Shown: positions 1-8,810 of the stretch, piece after piece
How the letters are laid out: each line of letters opens with the position of its first letter
How positions within the stretch are numbered: position 1 is the first letter of the stretch
Source: Edaphocola aurantiacus
GTDB lineage: Bacteria > Bacteroidota > Bacteroidia > Chitinophagales > Chitinophagaceae
Length of the DNA: 64,000 nucleotides
Assembly (NCBI RefSeq): GCF_019797745.1
Contig: NZ_VOSI01000004.1
Coordinates: 62,001-126,000 of the forward strand
Direction of reading: 5' to 3'
Made by a program: the position numbers and the translations under genes
Notes under the pieces: model-generated
What the model saw: the letters and a program-made list of their open reading frames with translations, nothing else
Databases searched by the model: none
Told to the model about the DNA's origin: nothing

Positions 1-198
1 GCATTCTACAAAGACTATGATGCCTTGTATGACAATATCGTGCAGAGCTATAAGCAGCGTCAGCTGAGCCTTGTAGAATTTATCGATTACCACCAGGCAT
101 ACCTGGATGTAATGAGCCAGAAATCCAACCTGGCCCTGCAATTGCAACTGGCCAAGGAAGAACTGAACTTCCAGTCCGGAGCGGATCTTGTTAAATAA
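1..198 (+). CDS. TolC-family outer-membrane efflux protein (3' end only)
   Basis: The window opens inside this gene; 65 codons and a TAA stop remain. The visible residues are a long amphipathic helix rich in Gln, Leu and Tyr, ending in residues LNFQSGADLVK, as in the last helix of CzcC/TolC-type outer-membrane channels. The identification rests mainly on context: a periplasmic adaptor and an RND pump follow on the same strand with a 29-base gap, the usual order in Bacteroidota heavy-metal efflux operons. The protein would form the outer-membrane exit duct of the tripartite pump. Confidence 0.75.
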   Translation, partial: AFYKDYDALYDNIVQSYKQRQLSLVEFIDYHQAYLDVMSQKSNLALQLQLAKEELNFQSGADLVK

Positions 199-227
199 TT
201 TATTTCCCCCAAAACAAAATAATAACC

Positions 228-1331
228 ATGAATTTTAAGATAAGCATTCCCGTATTATGCATGCTGGTATGGGCTACCGCCTGCGGCAGTAAAGAACAAC
301 CACAGGATAATACCAATAAAAAATACGTCATCAGTGACACGATGATGAACATGATACAGCTGGACTCCGTACGCACCAGTACGGTAGTAGATCAGCTGAC
401 CCTTACCGGTAGCGTAAGTTTCAATGAGAATAATGTAGTGAATATATTTCCCCGCAGTAGTGGACAGATCGTTTCTACTACGGTGTCTCTGGGCGATTTT
501 GTACATAGAGGCCAGGTACTGGCCGTAATCAAAAGTGCCGATGTAGCCGGTAGCTACAGTGACCTGAACAGCGCCAATGCCGATATATCGATTTCTAAAA
601 GAGAAATGGAAAGTGCAGAAAACCTGTACAAAAACGGTATCAGCAGCGAACGTGAGTATGTAGAAGCAAAGCAAAACTATCAGAAAACACTGGCACAGGC
701 CAATCGTATCAAAGCACAGATCAGCATTAATGGTGGTAGCGGTGCTACACAAAGCGGTAACTATACACTGACCTCCCCGATAGATGGTTATGTAGTGGCT
801 AAAAACGCTACCACAGGCGCTTTCATTCGTTCTGATGATGCTAAGAATATTTTCACCGTATCAAACTTGAGCAATGTTTGGGTAAATGCTAACGTGTATG
901 AGTCCGACATTCCGAAAGTAAAACAAGGCTATAGCGTAAAGATCATACCAATGTCTTACCCGGATAAAGTGTTTGAAGGCAAGATTGAAAAAGTAGGCGA
1001 TGTGCTGGACCCCGAGAATAAATCTATGGCGGTAAGAATAAGCCTGGCCAATAAAGACCTGCTGCTGAAACCGGAAATGTTTGTAAAAGTAATTGTGGAA
1101 AATACAGAAGGTAGTACGGCTACCTGTATTCCTACCAGTTCCCTGATATCTGTCGACAGTAAAAATTATGTCGTGGTATTTAATGCCAAAGATGACCTGC
1201 AGATTGTAGAAGTGCATGTGATCAAGAAGGCCGATGACCTCACATTCATCCAGGCAGAAGACCTGAAATTAGGACAGAAAGTAGTGACTAAATACCAGTC
1301 CCTCCTTTTTGAAGAACTACAGAAATATTAA
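228..1331 (+). CDS. RND efflux periplasmic adaptor subunit (CzcB/CusB family lipoprotein)
   Basis: This 367-aa membrane-fusion protein couples the inner-membrane pump to the outer-membrane channel. A lipoprotein signal peptide ends in a lipobox ATAC, with Cys19 as the lipidated residue. A biotinyl-lipoyl-like half follows (VSLGDFVHRGQVLAVIKS, about residues 85-105), then a helical hairpin rich in Lys, Glu and Asn (about 110-160). The second lipoyl half (YTLTSPIDGYVV) and beta-barrel and membrane-proximal domains follow. The length is normal for the family. It sits between a TolC-like gene and a CzcA-like gene in one operon. I see no His-rich or Met-rich metal-binding extension, so the sequence does not show which metal is exported. 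Confidence 0.92.
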   Translation: MNFKISIPVLCMLVWATACGSKEQPQDNTNKKYVISDTMMNMIQLDSVRTSTVVDQLTLTGSVSFNENNVVNIFPRSSGQIVSTTVSLGDFVHRGQVLAVIKSADVAGSYSDLNSANADISISKREMESAENLYKNGISSEREYVEAKQNYQKTLAQANRIKAQISINGGSGATQSGNYTLTSPIDGYVVAKNATTGAFIRSDDAKNIFTVSNLSNVWVNANVYESDIPKVKQGYSVKIIPMSYPDKVFEGKIEKVGDVLDPENKSMAVRISLANKDLLLKPEMFVKVIVENTEGSTATCIPTSSLISVDSKNYVVVFNAKDDLQIVEVHVIKKADDLTFIQAEDLKLGQKVVTKYQSLLFEELQKY

Positions 1332-1403
1332 GGTACCGTATCGTATCTATCACAAACAATGCCCGGTACATGAGTGCTGTGGCAGTTTAAAAATATTTTC
1401 CAC

Positions 1404-4400
1404 ATGAATAAAGTAATTAAGGGGGTCATACACTTTTCCCTCAGACACAGATACCTGGTGTTTTTCCTGACAGCTGTCATGGCTGTAATCGGGTATGTAA
1501 GTTATACCAAAACACCCATCGAGACATTTCCCGATGTAACCAATACACAGATCATTATCATCACACAGTGGCCCGGCCGCAGTGCAGAAGAAGTAGAACG
1601 CTTCGTAACCATACCGCTGGAAACACAGTTAAATTCGGTGCAGAGCAAGATCAACCTGCGTTCGACCTCTTCCTTTGGTCTGAGCTATATCCGCCTCATC
1701 TTTGATGATCATGTAGATGATGCCTTTGCCCGCCAGCAGGTTATGAGCCGCATAGGAGGGGCCGACCTTCCCGATGGTGCGTCGCCGGATGTGCAGCCAC
1801 CATATGGTCCTACCGGAGAGGTATACCGTTATATACTGAAGAGCAAGACACGCAACATCCGTGAGCTCAATACCATACAGGAGTGGGTGCTGGACCGCAA
1901 GTTCAAGTCTATACCAGGTGTTGCTGATGTAAATACATTCAGTGGCGGAGAGAAAATTTACGAAGTAAGGGTAGACCCGCAGGATATTGCCAACTATGGT
2001 TTATCGGCCCTGGACGTGTATGAAGCGGTGAATAAAAGTAATATCAATGTCGGTGGCGATGTGATCGAAAAGAACGGACAGAGCTATATCGTACGCGGTA
2101 TCGGTTTGCTGAACAATATTGATGAGATCAATAATATTATTGTCACTAAGGCTAATGGCGTACCTATCCTGGTAAAGAATGTGGCTAAAGTCGTAGAGAC
2201 CGAAAAGCCGCGCCTGGGGCAGGTTCATCTAGATAATAATGACGATGTCGTAGAAGGTATTGTTGTGATGCGTAAAGGCGAAAATGCCAAAGAGGTACTG
2301 GACCTGATCCATGCCAAAGTAGATGAACTGAATAATAATATCCTGCCCAAAGATGTAAAGATCGTACCCTTCTATGATCGTACCCATCTGATGGAGTATG
2401 CAACACATACGGTACTGCATAACCTGGTTGAGGGTATTGTGCTGGTAACGCTCATTGTACTCATCTTTATGGCTGACTGGCGCACTACGCTTATTGTGGG
2501 CATCATCGTACCGCTTTCTTTATTATTTGCGTTTATGCTCATGCGCATGCGGGGCATGTCTGCAAACTTACTATCGATGGGAGCGGTAGACTTTGGTATT
2601 ATTATCGATGGTGCCGTCGTTATGGTCGAAGGGATATTTGTAGCCCTCGATCATAAGTCGAGAGAAGTCGGCATGGAACGCTTTAATAAACTGGCTAAGC
2701 TAGGATTGTTCAAGCAGGTAGGCGCAGAAATGGGTAAGTCCATCTTCTTCTCCAAACTGATTATCATTACCTGTCTGATTCCGATTTTCGCCTTCCAGAA
2801 AGTAGAAGGTAAAATGTTCTCTCCATTAGCCTTTACACTGGGCTTTGCCTTGCTGGGAGCGCTTTTGTACACCCTTACCCTGGTGCCTGCATTGTCCAGT
2901 GTACTGCTGCGTAAGAATGTAAAAGAGAAGCATAATGTAGTCGTACATTTCTTTGAAAAATATATAGGACGTGCATTCCGCTGGACCTATTCGCATCCTA
3001 AAGTGAGCTTCCTGTCTGCACTGGTATTTATGGCCCTGTCTTTTGGTTCTGCCAAATTCCTGGGTTCTGAGTTCCTGCCGGAGCTGGATGAAGGTGCCTT
3101 GTGGGTAAAAGCGCAGTTGCCTATGAGTTCGTCATTAGATCAGAGCAATGAGGTGGCGCGTAAGATGATGGAAATTATTGAGAAATTTCCGGAAGTAAAT
3201 CATACCCTGGCACAGGTAGGCCGTACCGTAGATGGTACCGATCCCAAAGGCTTTTTCAACGTAGAGATCGCAGTTGATCTTAAACAAAAAGAAGACTGGC
3301 CTAAAGGGGTTACTACGGATAAGCTGGTAGATAAGATGAATGACCAGCTCAGCAAAATCCCCGGCGTATTATACAACTATTCTCAGCCGATCCGTGATAA
3401 CGTAGATGAGGCAGTAGCGGGTGTTCCGGCTTCTCTCGCGGTTAAAATATTCGGTCAGGATTTTAATACACTCGACTCCTTATCCAACAAGGTAATGGAT
3501 CAGTTAAAGAAAGTACAGGGTATAGAAGACCTGGGTGTATTGCGTAACCTCGGACAGCCCGAGTATCGCATCGAACTGGATCAGCAAAAAATGGCCATGT
3601 ATGGTGTGAATATCCAGGATGCCAACTCGGTGATTGAAATGGCAATCGGGGGTAAGGCCGCTACCCAGCTGTATGAGGGAGAACGTAAGTTTGATATACG
3701 GGTACGTTATGCCAAAGAGTTCCGTGATGCAGATGATAAAATTGCCCGCCTGATGGTACCGACACAGGATGGTGCCAAGATTCCGATCAGCGAGATCAGT
3801 ACCTCCAAATCCTTGATTGGTGCGAGTTTCGTGTATCGGGATAATAACTCCCGCTATATCCCGGTTAAGTTCTCTATCCGTGGTCGTGATCTGGGTAGTA
3901 CGATTAAAGAAGCACAGGCACTTGTGGCTAAAAACATTAAACTGCCACAGGGCTATACAATGACCTGGAATGGTGAATTTGAAAATGCACAAAGAGCCAG
4001 CAATACATTGAGTAATGTGGTACCGCTTTGCTTACTGGGTATTTTTATGATCCTGTTCGTTACTTTCGGTAATGCAAAAGATGCCTTGCTGACGATTATG
4101 AATGTACCGTTCGCATTGATCGGAGGTATACTGGCCTTGCATGTTACCCATATGAACTTCAGTATCTCCGCTGGTATCGGTTTCATTGCCCTGTTTGGGG
4201 TATGTATACAGAACGGGGTCATCCTGATTACCGAATTCCGTAAAAACCTGGAGGCTAAAATGCACCTGGATGAAGCGATACATCAGGGTGTTGTATCCCG
4301 CATTCGCCCGGTAGTAATGACTGCCCTGATGGCTGCAATTGGCCTTATTCCGGCCGCGATCAGTACTGGTGTGGGCTCTGAAACGCAGAAGCCATTGGCA

Positions 4401-4541
4401 ATTGTCGTGATCGGTGGTCTGGTGACCTCCACCATCCTTACCCTGTTGATTCTACCGATTATTTATAGCTATGCCTATAACTTAATCCATAAACGTAAGA
4501 ATCGTAAACTGCTCAAAAAAGCCGGATTGATACAGGGATAA
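1404..4541 (+). CDS. czcA: CzcA-type heavy-metal efflux RND pump
   Basis: This inner-membrane proton-driven pump of the heavy-metal RND class is 1045 aa from the chosen start. A transmembrane helix lies near the N-terminus (YLVFFLTAVMAVIGYVSY), followed by the large periplasmic loop (PIETFPDVTNTQ), TM2-6, a second loop and TM8-12. TM4 carries DFGIIIDGAVVMVE, with the first Asp at residue 396. This Asp-Asp-Glu set is the signature of the divalent-cation (Zn/Co/Ni/Cd) subgroup rather than the monovalent Cu/Ag CusA subgroup, so a CzcA-like role is inferred. An in-frame GTG at 1374 would add ten residues; ATG 1404 is preferred because MNKVIKG followed by the TM helix fits the family. It is last in the operon, before the hairpin at 4557. 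Confidence 0.93.
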   Translation: MNKVIKGVIHFSLRHRYLVFFLTAVMAVIGYVSYTKTPIETFPDVTNTQIIIITQWPGRSAEEVERFVTIPLETQLNSVQSKINLRSTSSFGLSYIRLIFDDHVDDAFARQQVMSRIGGADLPDGASPDVQPPYGPTGEVYRYILKSKTRNIRELNTIQEWVLDRKFKSIPGVADVNTFSGGEKIYEVRVDPQDIANYGLSALDVYEAVNKSNINVGGDVIEKNGQSYIVRGIGLLNNIDEINNIIVTKANGVPILVKNVAKVVETEKPRLGQVHLDNNDDVVEGIVVMRKGENAKEVLDLIHAKVDELNNNILPKDVKIVPFYDRTHLMEYATHTVLHNLVEGIVLVTLIVLIFMADWRTTLIVGIIVPLSLLFAFMLMRMRGMSANLLSMGAVDFGIIIDGAVVMVEGIFVALDHKSREVGMERFNKLAKLGLFKQVGAEMGKSIFFSKLIIITCLIPIFAFQKVEGKMFSPLAFTLGFALLGALLYTLTLVPALSSVLLRKNVKEKHNVVVHFFEKYIGRAFRWTYSHPKVSFLSALVFMALSFGSAKFLGSEFLPELDEGALWVKAQLPMSSSLDQSNEVARKMMEIIEKFPEVNHTLAQVGRTVDGTDPKGFFNVEIAVDLKQKEDWPKGVTTDKLVDKMNDQLSKIPGVLYNYSQPIRDNVDEAVAGVPASLAVKIFGQDFNTLDSLSNKVMDQLKKVQGIEDLGVLRNLGQPEYRIELDQQKMAMYGVNIQDANSVIEMAIGGKAATQLYEGERKFDIRVRYAKEFRDADDKIARLMVPTQDGAKIPISEISTSKSLIGASFVYRDNNSRYIPVKFSIRGRDLGSTIKEAQALVAKNIKLPQGYTMTWNGEFENAQRASNTLSNVVPLCLLGIFMILFVTFGNAKDALLTIMNVPFALIGGILALHVTHMNFSISAGIGFIALFGVCIQNGVILITEFRKNLEAKMHLDEAIHQGVVSRIRPVVMTALMAAIGLIPAAISTGVGSETQKPLAIVVIGGLVTSTILTLLILPIIYSYAYNLIHKRKNRKLLKKAGLIQG

Positions 4542-4556
4542 TCTGATTATAAAAGT

Positions 4557-4587
4557 AAAGGCCATGCAATGATGCATGGCCTTTTTT
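4557..4587. terminator. Intrinsic terminator between convergent efflux operon and T9SS gene
   Basis: An 8-bp stem GCCATGCA / TGCATGGC with a four-base loop is flanked by AAAG on the left and CTTTTTT on the right. It lies between a plus-strand stop (4541) and a minus-strand stop (4606), so it can serve the pump operon and perhaps both directions. Confidence 0.85.
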
Positions 4588-4605
4588 GTTTTGAATTTTA
4601 GTGGA

Positions 4606-6027
4606 TTAATCTTTAATAATCTTCAGATTCTGACCATCAGGAAGATGTACAATGTACATACCTGCAGCCAGGTGATCTGTAGACAGACGTACCTGCTCTG
4701 CTATCGTAAAGTTCAATACAGATCTGCCTTGCAGGTCACTGATCCAGGCAGTTTTGCCATTGAGTGCTGTATTGCTGTTCGTCAGCATAATGTAGTCATG
4801 AGCAGGAACCGGGCTAACGGTTAAGCTGCCTTTGCCTTCATGACGAACCAGGCGTACCGGGCTGTAAGTTGCATCAGCACCAGGTTCTGTAATGCGCAGA
4901 CGATAATAGTTAACCGGGCTTAATGGTTGTTCATCCAGGAACGAATAGCTGTTCTTGCTTTCTCCCAGACCTTGTACTGTTCCGATGCTGCTGTATGTTT
5001 TTGCATCAGCGCTACGTTCAACAGTATAGCGGGTTTGTTCCTCTTCAGAAACGGTATTCCATTCCAGCAGGCTACCTTTATCCGTTGCTTTTGCAGTGAA
5101 ATCCAGTAAGTGTACCGGCAGGGCAGTAATAGAAGTTGCGCCTAAAGTAAACGGACTCCAGGTACTTACCGGGTTACTCGTTACATTACCTGCTGTTGTA
5201 TTGCCGGTAATGTTCAGACCACCCTCATTCAGCCAGTTTGCGCCACTTTTATGTGCTACACGCAGGCTTGAAGTACTGGTGATCGTAATATTATTTACAT
5301 TATCCCAGTAAATAGTCACCGCACCAGTCGCAGTAGTCAGCGGAGTCATATCCCAGTATTCACCGGTATTGTAAACCGCCAGGGGCGTAGCATCGGAGCC
5401 TGTTGTGGTATAGTTATTACCACCGGCACTACCTGTGTTATACTTTACCCGCATACCTGTTCCGTTAGCAGAAAGGTTCAGGTCCACCTTTTGCAGGCTG
5501 GTACCGTTTCCTACCGGATAGCTGAAGGTACCTGTACCTTCTTTAACCACATAGCCATTTACGTGGCTGCTGTTAGAGGCACCGGAATAAGTACCGGTGC
5601 TGGTAAAGGTTACTGGCGTAGTTGTACTGGCTGCAACGATATCACCAGAGGTAAAGGTCATATTACCCGATACTACCAGTGGCGTATTCAGGGTTACCCC
5701 TGCAGGGTTATTGATTACCACATCTTTGGCCAGGTAGGGTGCACTTCCGTTTACCGTTTGTGCGCCGGTACCATTAAAGGTAAGTGTACCTGTAGTTGGT
5801 GCAGCCATTGTCTGGTTATTGGTCAGGATACCAGTTACGGTAACCGTACCGTTGTTGGTAAATGTACTGCCGCTGGCATTGGTCATATCACCGTTTACCT
5901 GCATGGTACCACCGGTGTTGACGAATATTTCCGCACCATTGTTATAGAACACCTGGGCTGATGCAGAAAGTGCCATACATACACCCGTAAGGCCAAGGCC
6001 CAATGTTTTTATAGATTTGAAGCTCAT
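4606..6027 (-). CDS. T9SS type A sorting-domain surface protein, beta-solenoid-like
   Basis: A 473-aa secreted protein of unknown binding target. A Sec signal peptide covers about residues 1-24 (ending SASAQ). Residues 25-130 are Asn/Gly/Thr-rich with repeated short strands such as GTVTVTGILTNNQT, suggesting a beta-helical stalk. The middle is an all-beta region. Residues from about 310 (ALPVHLLDFTAKATDKGSLLEWNT) match the Fn3-like segment that commonly precedes type A sorting domains. The last 75 residues (SPVPAHDYIMLTN ... GMYIVHLPDGQNLKIIKD) are a T9SS type A domain, so it should be exported by T9SS and anchored or released at the cell surface. It lies 18 bases downstream of a collar-domain gene and is probably cotranscribed with it. 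Confidence 0.85.
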   Translation of the reverse strand: MSFKSIKTLGLGLTGVCMALSASAQVFYNNGAEIFVNTGGTMQVNGDMTNASGSTFTNNGTVTVTGILTNNQTMAAPTTGTLTFNGTGAQTVNGSAPYLAKDVVINNPAGVTLNTPLVVSGNMTFTSGDIVAASTTTPVTFTSTGTYSGASNSSHVNGYVVKEGTGTFSYPVGNGTSLQKVDLNLSANGTGMRVKYNTGSAGGNNYTTTGSDATPLAVYNTGEYWDMTPLTTATGAVTIYWDNVNNITITSTSSLRVAHKSGANWLNEGGLNITGNTTAGNVTSNPVSTWSPFTLGATSITALPVHLLDFTAKATDKGSLLEWNTVSEEEQTRYTVERSADAKTYSSIGTVQGLGESKNSYSFLDEQPLSPVNYYRLRITEPGADATYSPVRLVRHEGKGSLTVSPVPAHDYIMLTNSNTALNGKTAWISDLQGRSVLNFTIAEQVRLSTDHLAAGMYIVHLPDGQNLKIIKD

Positions 6028-6800
6028 AAGTTCTTTTTTTAAAGGTTATCGACCTGTAGGGATTTTAGATGGGTTATTCAGATTAGGCAGAGCAAAAGTA
6101 GTTTGTCCGTTACCACCATAAGTGGTACCCAGGATAGAGAACAGTGCTGTATTCTGTGCAATGCTCAGGGTCTGTCCGTTACAAGGTAACCAACTACCGG
6201 TGCTGTTAAAGCTGCCGCCATGCATGATGATTTGACCTATGGAATGAGATTCTCCGCCCAGGTGATCATAGCTTGGGAAAATACCAGCTACACAAATGTA
6301 GAATCTAACACCCTCAGTAGCTACAGCATTCTGCCAGCTTGCATTGGCGCCATCTGTTTTCAGTACTTTGCCGGCATTACCTGTTTGAGAAGGCAGGGTA
6401 TAAGTACTCAGAGAAATCCAGCTACCGCCGTTGTAGAAATAAAAGCCTGCAGTACCATCGGTCTGATATACCATCAATCCGGTTGCCGGACTGCTGATAG
6501 CGACTCTTTGTGCAGAAGTCATGCGTGGAATCAGCATTCCTTGTGTGGTACTATTTACTTCCAGCTTCGCACTGCTTGCCGGACTTGTGGTACCGATACC
6601 AACGTTATCTTGTGCCTGGATGGTCCATGCGCTCAGCATAAATACCAGGGTGCAGATTATCTGCTTGATGAGCGTATTTGTTTTGTTCATTTTGTTTTAA
6701 GTTTAATTAGTGAAAAAGACCTGATGAAGATGGACAAGCGCTGAATTATACGAAACAGTTGCTTTGATGATGCCTGTAAAACCTAACCTGCAATGGTTGT
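6003..6800 (-). repeat. Tandem duplication, copy B (approximate limits)
   Basis: This segment repeats the block at about 6842-7640 with an offset of 839 bases. The start codons of the two collar genes (6690 and 7529), their stops (6046 and 6885) and the following ATG codons (6027 and 6866) all differ by exactly 839. The outer limits are estimated by eye, because similarity fades inside the neighbouring genes. Confidence 0.75.
6046..6690 (-). CDS. Secreted protein with phage tail-collar domain (copy B)
   Basis: This 214-aa protein has a Sec signal peptide (residues 1-26, ending TIQAQ). A shared surface module follows (GIGTTSPASSAKLEVNSTTQ, then RMTSAQR, SPATGLMVYQTD and FYFYNGGSW, about residues 31-95), then a linker. 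The C-terminal domain at about 150-214 (IGQIIMHGGSF, LPCNGQTLSI, ALFSILGTTYGGNGQTTFALPNL) matches the phage tail-collar family (PF07484, also called microcystin-dependent protein). Collar domains usually tip phage tail fibres; here one is carried by a secreted chromosomal protein with no phage genes nearby. The protein stops soon after the ALPNL motif (SKIPTGR), as some short collar proteins do. It is a close copy of the gene at 6885-7529, created by a tandem duplication. The function is unknown; surface adhesion is a guess. Confidence 0.82.
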   Translation of the reverse strand: MNKTNTLIKQIICTLVFMLSAWTIQAQDNVGIGTTSPASSAKLEVNSTTQGMLIPRMTSAQRVAISSPATGLMVYQTDGTAGFYFYNGGSWISLSTYTLPSQTGNAGKVLKTDGANASWQNAVATEGVRFYICVAGIFPSYDHLGGESHSIGQIIMHGGSFNSTGSWLPCNGQTLSIAQNTALFSILGTTYGGNGQTTFALPNLNNPSKIPTGR

Positions 6801-6866
6801 AATTGTATAGGCAATACCCGCACCGACAATACTAAGGTCCAGCGTTTGTTTAGAATTGAAATTCAT
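6783..6866 (-). pseudogene. Chimeric scar ORF at a tandem-duplication junction
   Basis: A 27-codon ORF begins 18 bases after the stop of the upstream collar gene, exactly as the T9SS gene at 6027 begins 18 bases after its own collar gene. Its first bases and the preceding spacer align with the start of that T9SS gene (MNFNSKQTLDL against MSFKSIKTLGL). Its tail, and the bases beyond its stop read in another frame (GFTGIIKATVS against GSTGITKTIVS), align with the last codons of the Gly-rich gene at 7579. It is therefore the start of one gene joined to the end of another, as a tandem duplication with those breakpoints would leave. It is probably not functional. Confidence 0.7.
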
Positions 6867-7640
6867 AGGTTCTTTTGTATAAGGTTAGCGACCAGTAGGG
6901 ATCTTAGATGGGTTATTCAGATTAGGCAGGGCAAAAGTAGTTTGTCCGTTACCACCATATGTTGTACCCAGGATAGCAAACAGTGCTGAATTCTGTGCAA
7001 TGCTCAGGATCTGTCCGTTACAAGGCAACCAGCTTCCGCTGCTGTTAAAGCTGCCGCCATGCATAATAATTTCACCCATAGAATGATATTCATAACCCAG
7101 GTCGTCATAAGAAGGGAAAATTCCTGCTACACAAATGTAAAATCGTACTGCTTCTGTAGTTACAGCATCCTGCCAGCTTGCATTGGCACCATCTGTTTTC
7201 AGTACTTTGCCGGTATTGCCTGTTTGAGAAGGCAGTGTATAACTGCTTAGAGAAACCCAGCTACCACCGTTGTAGAAATAAAATCCTGCAGTACCATCGG
7301 TCTGGTACACCATCAGGCCGGTTGCCGGACTGCTGATAGCGACTCTTTGTGCAGAAGTCATGCGTGGGATCAGCATACCTTGTGTGGTACTGTTTACTTC
7401 CAGTTTAGCACTGCTGGATGGGCTGGTAGTACCAATACCCACATTGTTTTGTGCCTGGATGGTCCATGCGCTCAGCATTAATACCAGGGTGCAGATCGAT
7501 TGTTTGATCAGAGTAACTGTTTTGTTCATTTTGTTTTTATGTTTAATAGTGAAAAAGACTGAGTTGTGAATCGCTGGATTAATAGAGATTCTCCGGGCTG
7601 GCAGAAACAATAGTTTTGGTGATACCAGTAGATCCTGCAG
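6842..7640 (-). repeat. Tandem duplication, copy A (approximate limits)
   Basis: Partner of the block at about 6003-6800. It contains the second collar gene, the last codons of the Gly-rich gene and the first codons of a T9SS gene copy. Differences between the copies are mostly silent third-position changes, with a few amino-acid changes in the linker and near the collar domain. Confidence 0.75.
6885..7529 (-). CDS. Secreted protein with phage tail-collar domain (copy A)
   Basis: This 214-aa protein is nearly identical to the collar protein at 6046. A signal peptide (MNKTVTLIKQ ... TIQAQ) is followed by the shared module (GIGTTSPSSSAKLEVNSTTQ, RMTSAQR, FYFYNGGSW) and a C-terminal tail-collar domain (MGEIIMHGGSF, LPCNGQILSI, LGTTYGGNGQTTFALPNL). 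An upstream in-frame ATG at 7610 would prepend 27 residues before the signal peptide and overlap the previous gene; 7529 is chosen because it matches the paralogue exactly. It lies 49 bases downstream of the Gly-rich gene. The function is unknown; a collar domain on a host-secreted, module-sharing protein suggests a surface appendage or adhesin rather than a virion part. Confidence 0.82.
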   Translation of the reverse strand: MNKTVTLIKQSICTLVLMLSAWTIQAQNNVGIGTTSPSSSAKLEVNSTTQGMLIPRMTSAQRVAISSPATGLMVYQTDGTAGFYFYNGGSWVSLSSYTLPSQTGNTGKVLKTDGANASWQDAVTTEAVRFYICVAGIFPSYDDLGYEYHSMGEIIMHGGSFNSSGSWLPCNGQILSIAQNSALFAILGTTYGGNGQTTFALPNLNNPSKIPTGR

Positions 7641-8775
7641 TGGCCGGGCTTGTATTGGCTATGCCGCCTACACCACCGTTACCACCAGATGCACCACCAG
7701 CACCTCCGAAGCTGCCAGCAGAGGTACCAGTAGTAGTATTAGCTCCGATAGCTCCACCGTTTACCTGTAAGGTTCCGGTTATACTAGGCGTAGCAGAAGC
7801 TGCCATGATAATGATACCACCGCCACCGCCGCCACCGCCTGCACGGTAACTACCCGTTACGGTAGCTGCATCACTTCCGTTACCTCCGTTGGCTCTTACG
7901 GTTCCTGCTATACTCATAGCGCCTTTGGACATTAATACAATAAGTCCGCCGCCACCGCCACCGGCACCGGCATTATTTGCGGCCGCATCGGCAAGTATAG
8001 CGTTGGCTCCGTTGGCCGCAACTACCCCACCTGCACTTACGGTTATGGTTCCTTTGGCGTAGATCGCAAACGATCCGCCACCGCCACCACCGGTACTGGT
8101 ACCACTACTGGCACCGGCACCGCTACCGCCGCCGTATACAGGAATATTGATCAGGCTGGGAATAGATGCAGTACGCACACCCTGTGGTACATAGGTATTG
8201 GTACTGAATACAGCTATCGTATGCGCAATACCTTTGTCACCAACAGTGGCAAAGTTTGTGTTGCCAGCAGGTAACACCGTAATGGTTCCGGTAATAGAAA
8301 CGTTACCGCTACAGTGTATTTTGGTACCACTGGGTACAATCAGGGTGCCTGCAATCGTAATACTGGAAAATTGAAAATTCAGATCAGAAGGAGGTGATGC
8401 AGACCAGTCAACAGTGTTACCAACAGTTACGCTAAGCGCACCGGTTGCACCATTACCATAGATATCGGCACCAGAGCTGCTGCTGCCAGATGAGCTTACT
8501 GCCTGCCAGGCAGAGCCCGTGTAGTAATAGAAACCAGGAGTATTATTGGTCTGGAAGATCATAAGTCCAGTAGCAGGGCTGCTGATGGCATCACGCTCGC
8601 CCTGTGTCATTCTGGGCATAAGCAAGCCTTGTGTGGTACTGCTTACATCCAGTTTTGCACTGGCGCTGGGACTGGCAGTACCTATACCGAGGTTATTCTG
8701 GGCGTATAGGGTACTACCCGCTACAAGCACTGATACTGCAAGTAACAATCGTTTAATATGTATAGTTGAGAACAT
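7579..8775 (-). CDS. Secreted Gly-rich surface protein sharing the GIGTxSP module
   Basis: This 398-aa protein has a signal peptide (to about residue 26, STLYAQ) and the shared N-terminal module (NNLGIGTASPSASAKLDVSS, RMTQGERDAISSPATG, GFYYYTGSAW, about 27-95). A beta-strand region follows (FSSITIAGTLIVPSGTKIHC). About 170 residues are then dominated by Gly runs up to eight long, alternating with strands such as FAIYAKGTITVSAGG and GIIIMAASATPSITG, which resembles a Gly-rich beta-solenoid. No T9SS C-terminal domain is visible, so its export beyond the periplasm is uncertain. The last codons are the source of one half of the scar ORF at 6783. A surface structural or adhesive role is inferred only. 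Confidence 0.75.
   Translation of the reverse strand: MFSTIHIKRLLLAVSVLVAGSTLYAQNNLGIGTASPSASAKLDVSSTTQGLLMPRMTQGERDAISSPATGLMIFQTNNTPGFYYYTGSAWQAVSSSGSSSSGADIYGNGATGALSVTVGNTVDWSASPPSDLNFQFSSITIAGTLIVPSGTKIHCSGNVSITGTITVLPAGNTNFATVGDKGIAHTIAVFSTNTYVPQGVRTASIPSLINIPVYGGGSGAGASSGTSTGGGGGGSFAIYAKGTITVSAGGVVAANGANAILADAAANNAGAGGGGGGLIVLMSKGAMSIAGTVRANGGNGSDAATVTGSYRAGGGGGGGGIIIMAASATPSITGTLQVNGGAIGANTTTGTSAGSFGGAGGASGGNGGVGGIANTSPATAGSTGITKTIVSASPENLY
8619..8704. repeat. 86-bp identical direct repeat, copy 1
   Basis: Identical base for base with 9401-9486 (offset 782). It encodes the start of the shared module, from the end of the signal peptide through DVSSTTQGLL, in the Gly-rich gene. The surrounding sequence is only moderately similar, which points to gene conversion or recent exchange. 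Confidence 0.9.
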
Positions 8776-8810
8776 AGTAGTTGATTATATGGTTATGAGT
8801 ATTTATTATT

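Noticed and set aside
7616-7849. Pro-rich plus-strand frame opposite the Gly-rich gene
   Set aside because: Poly-Pro arises from the complement of poly-Gly codons.
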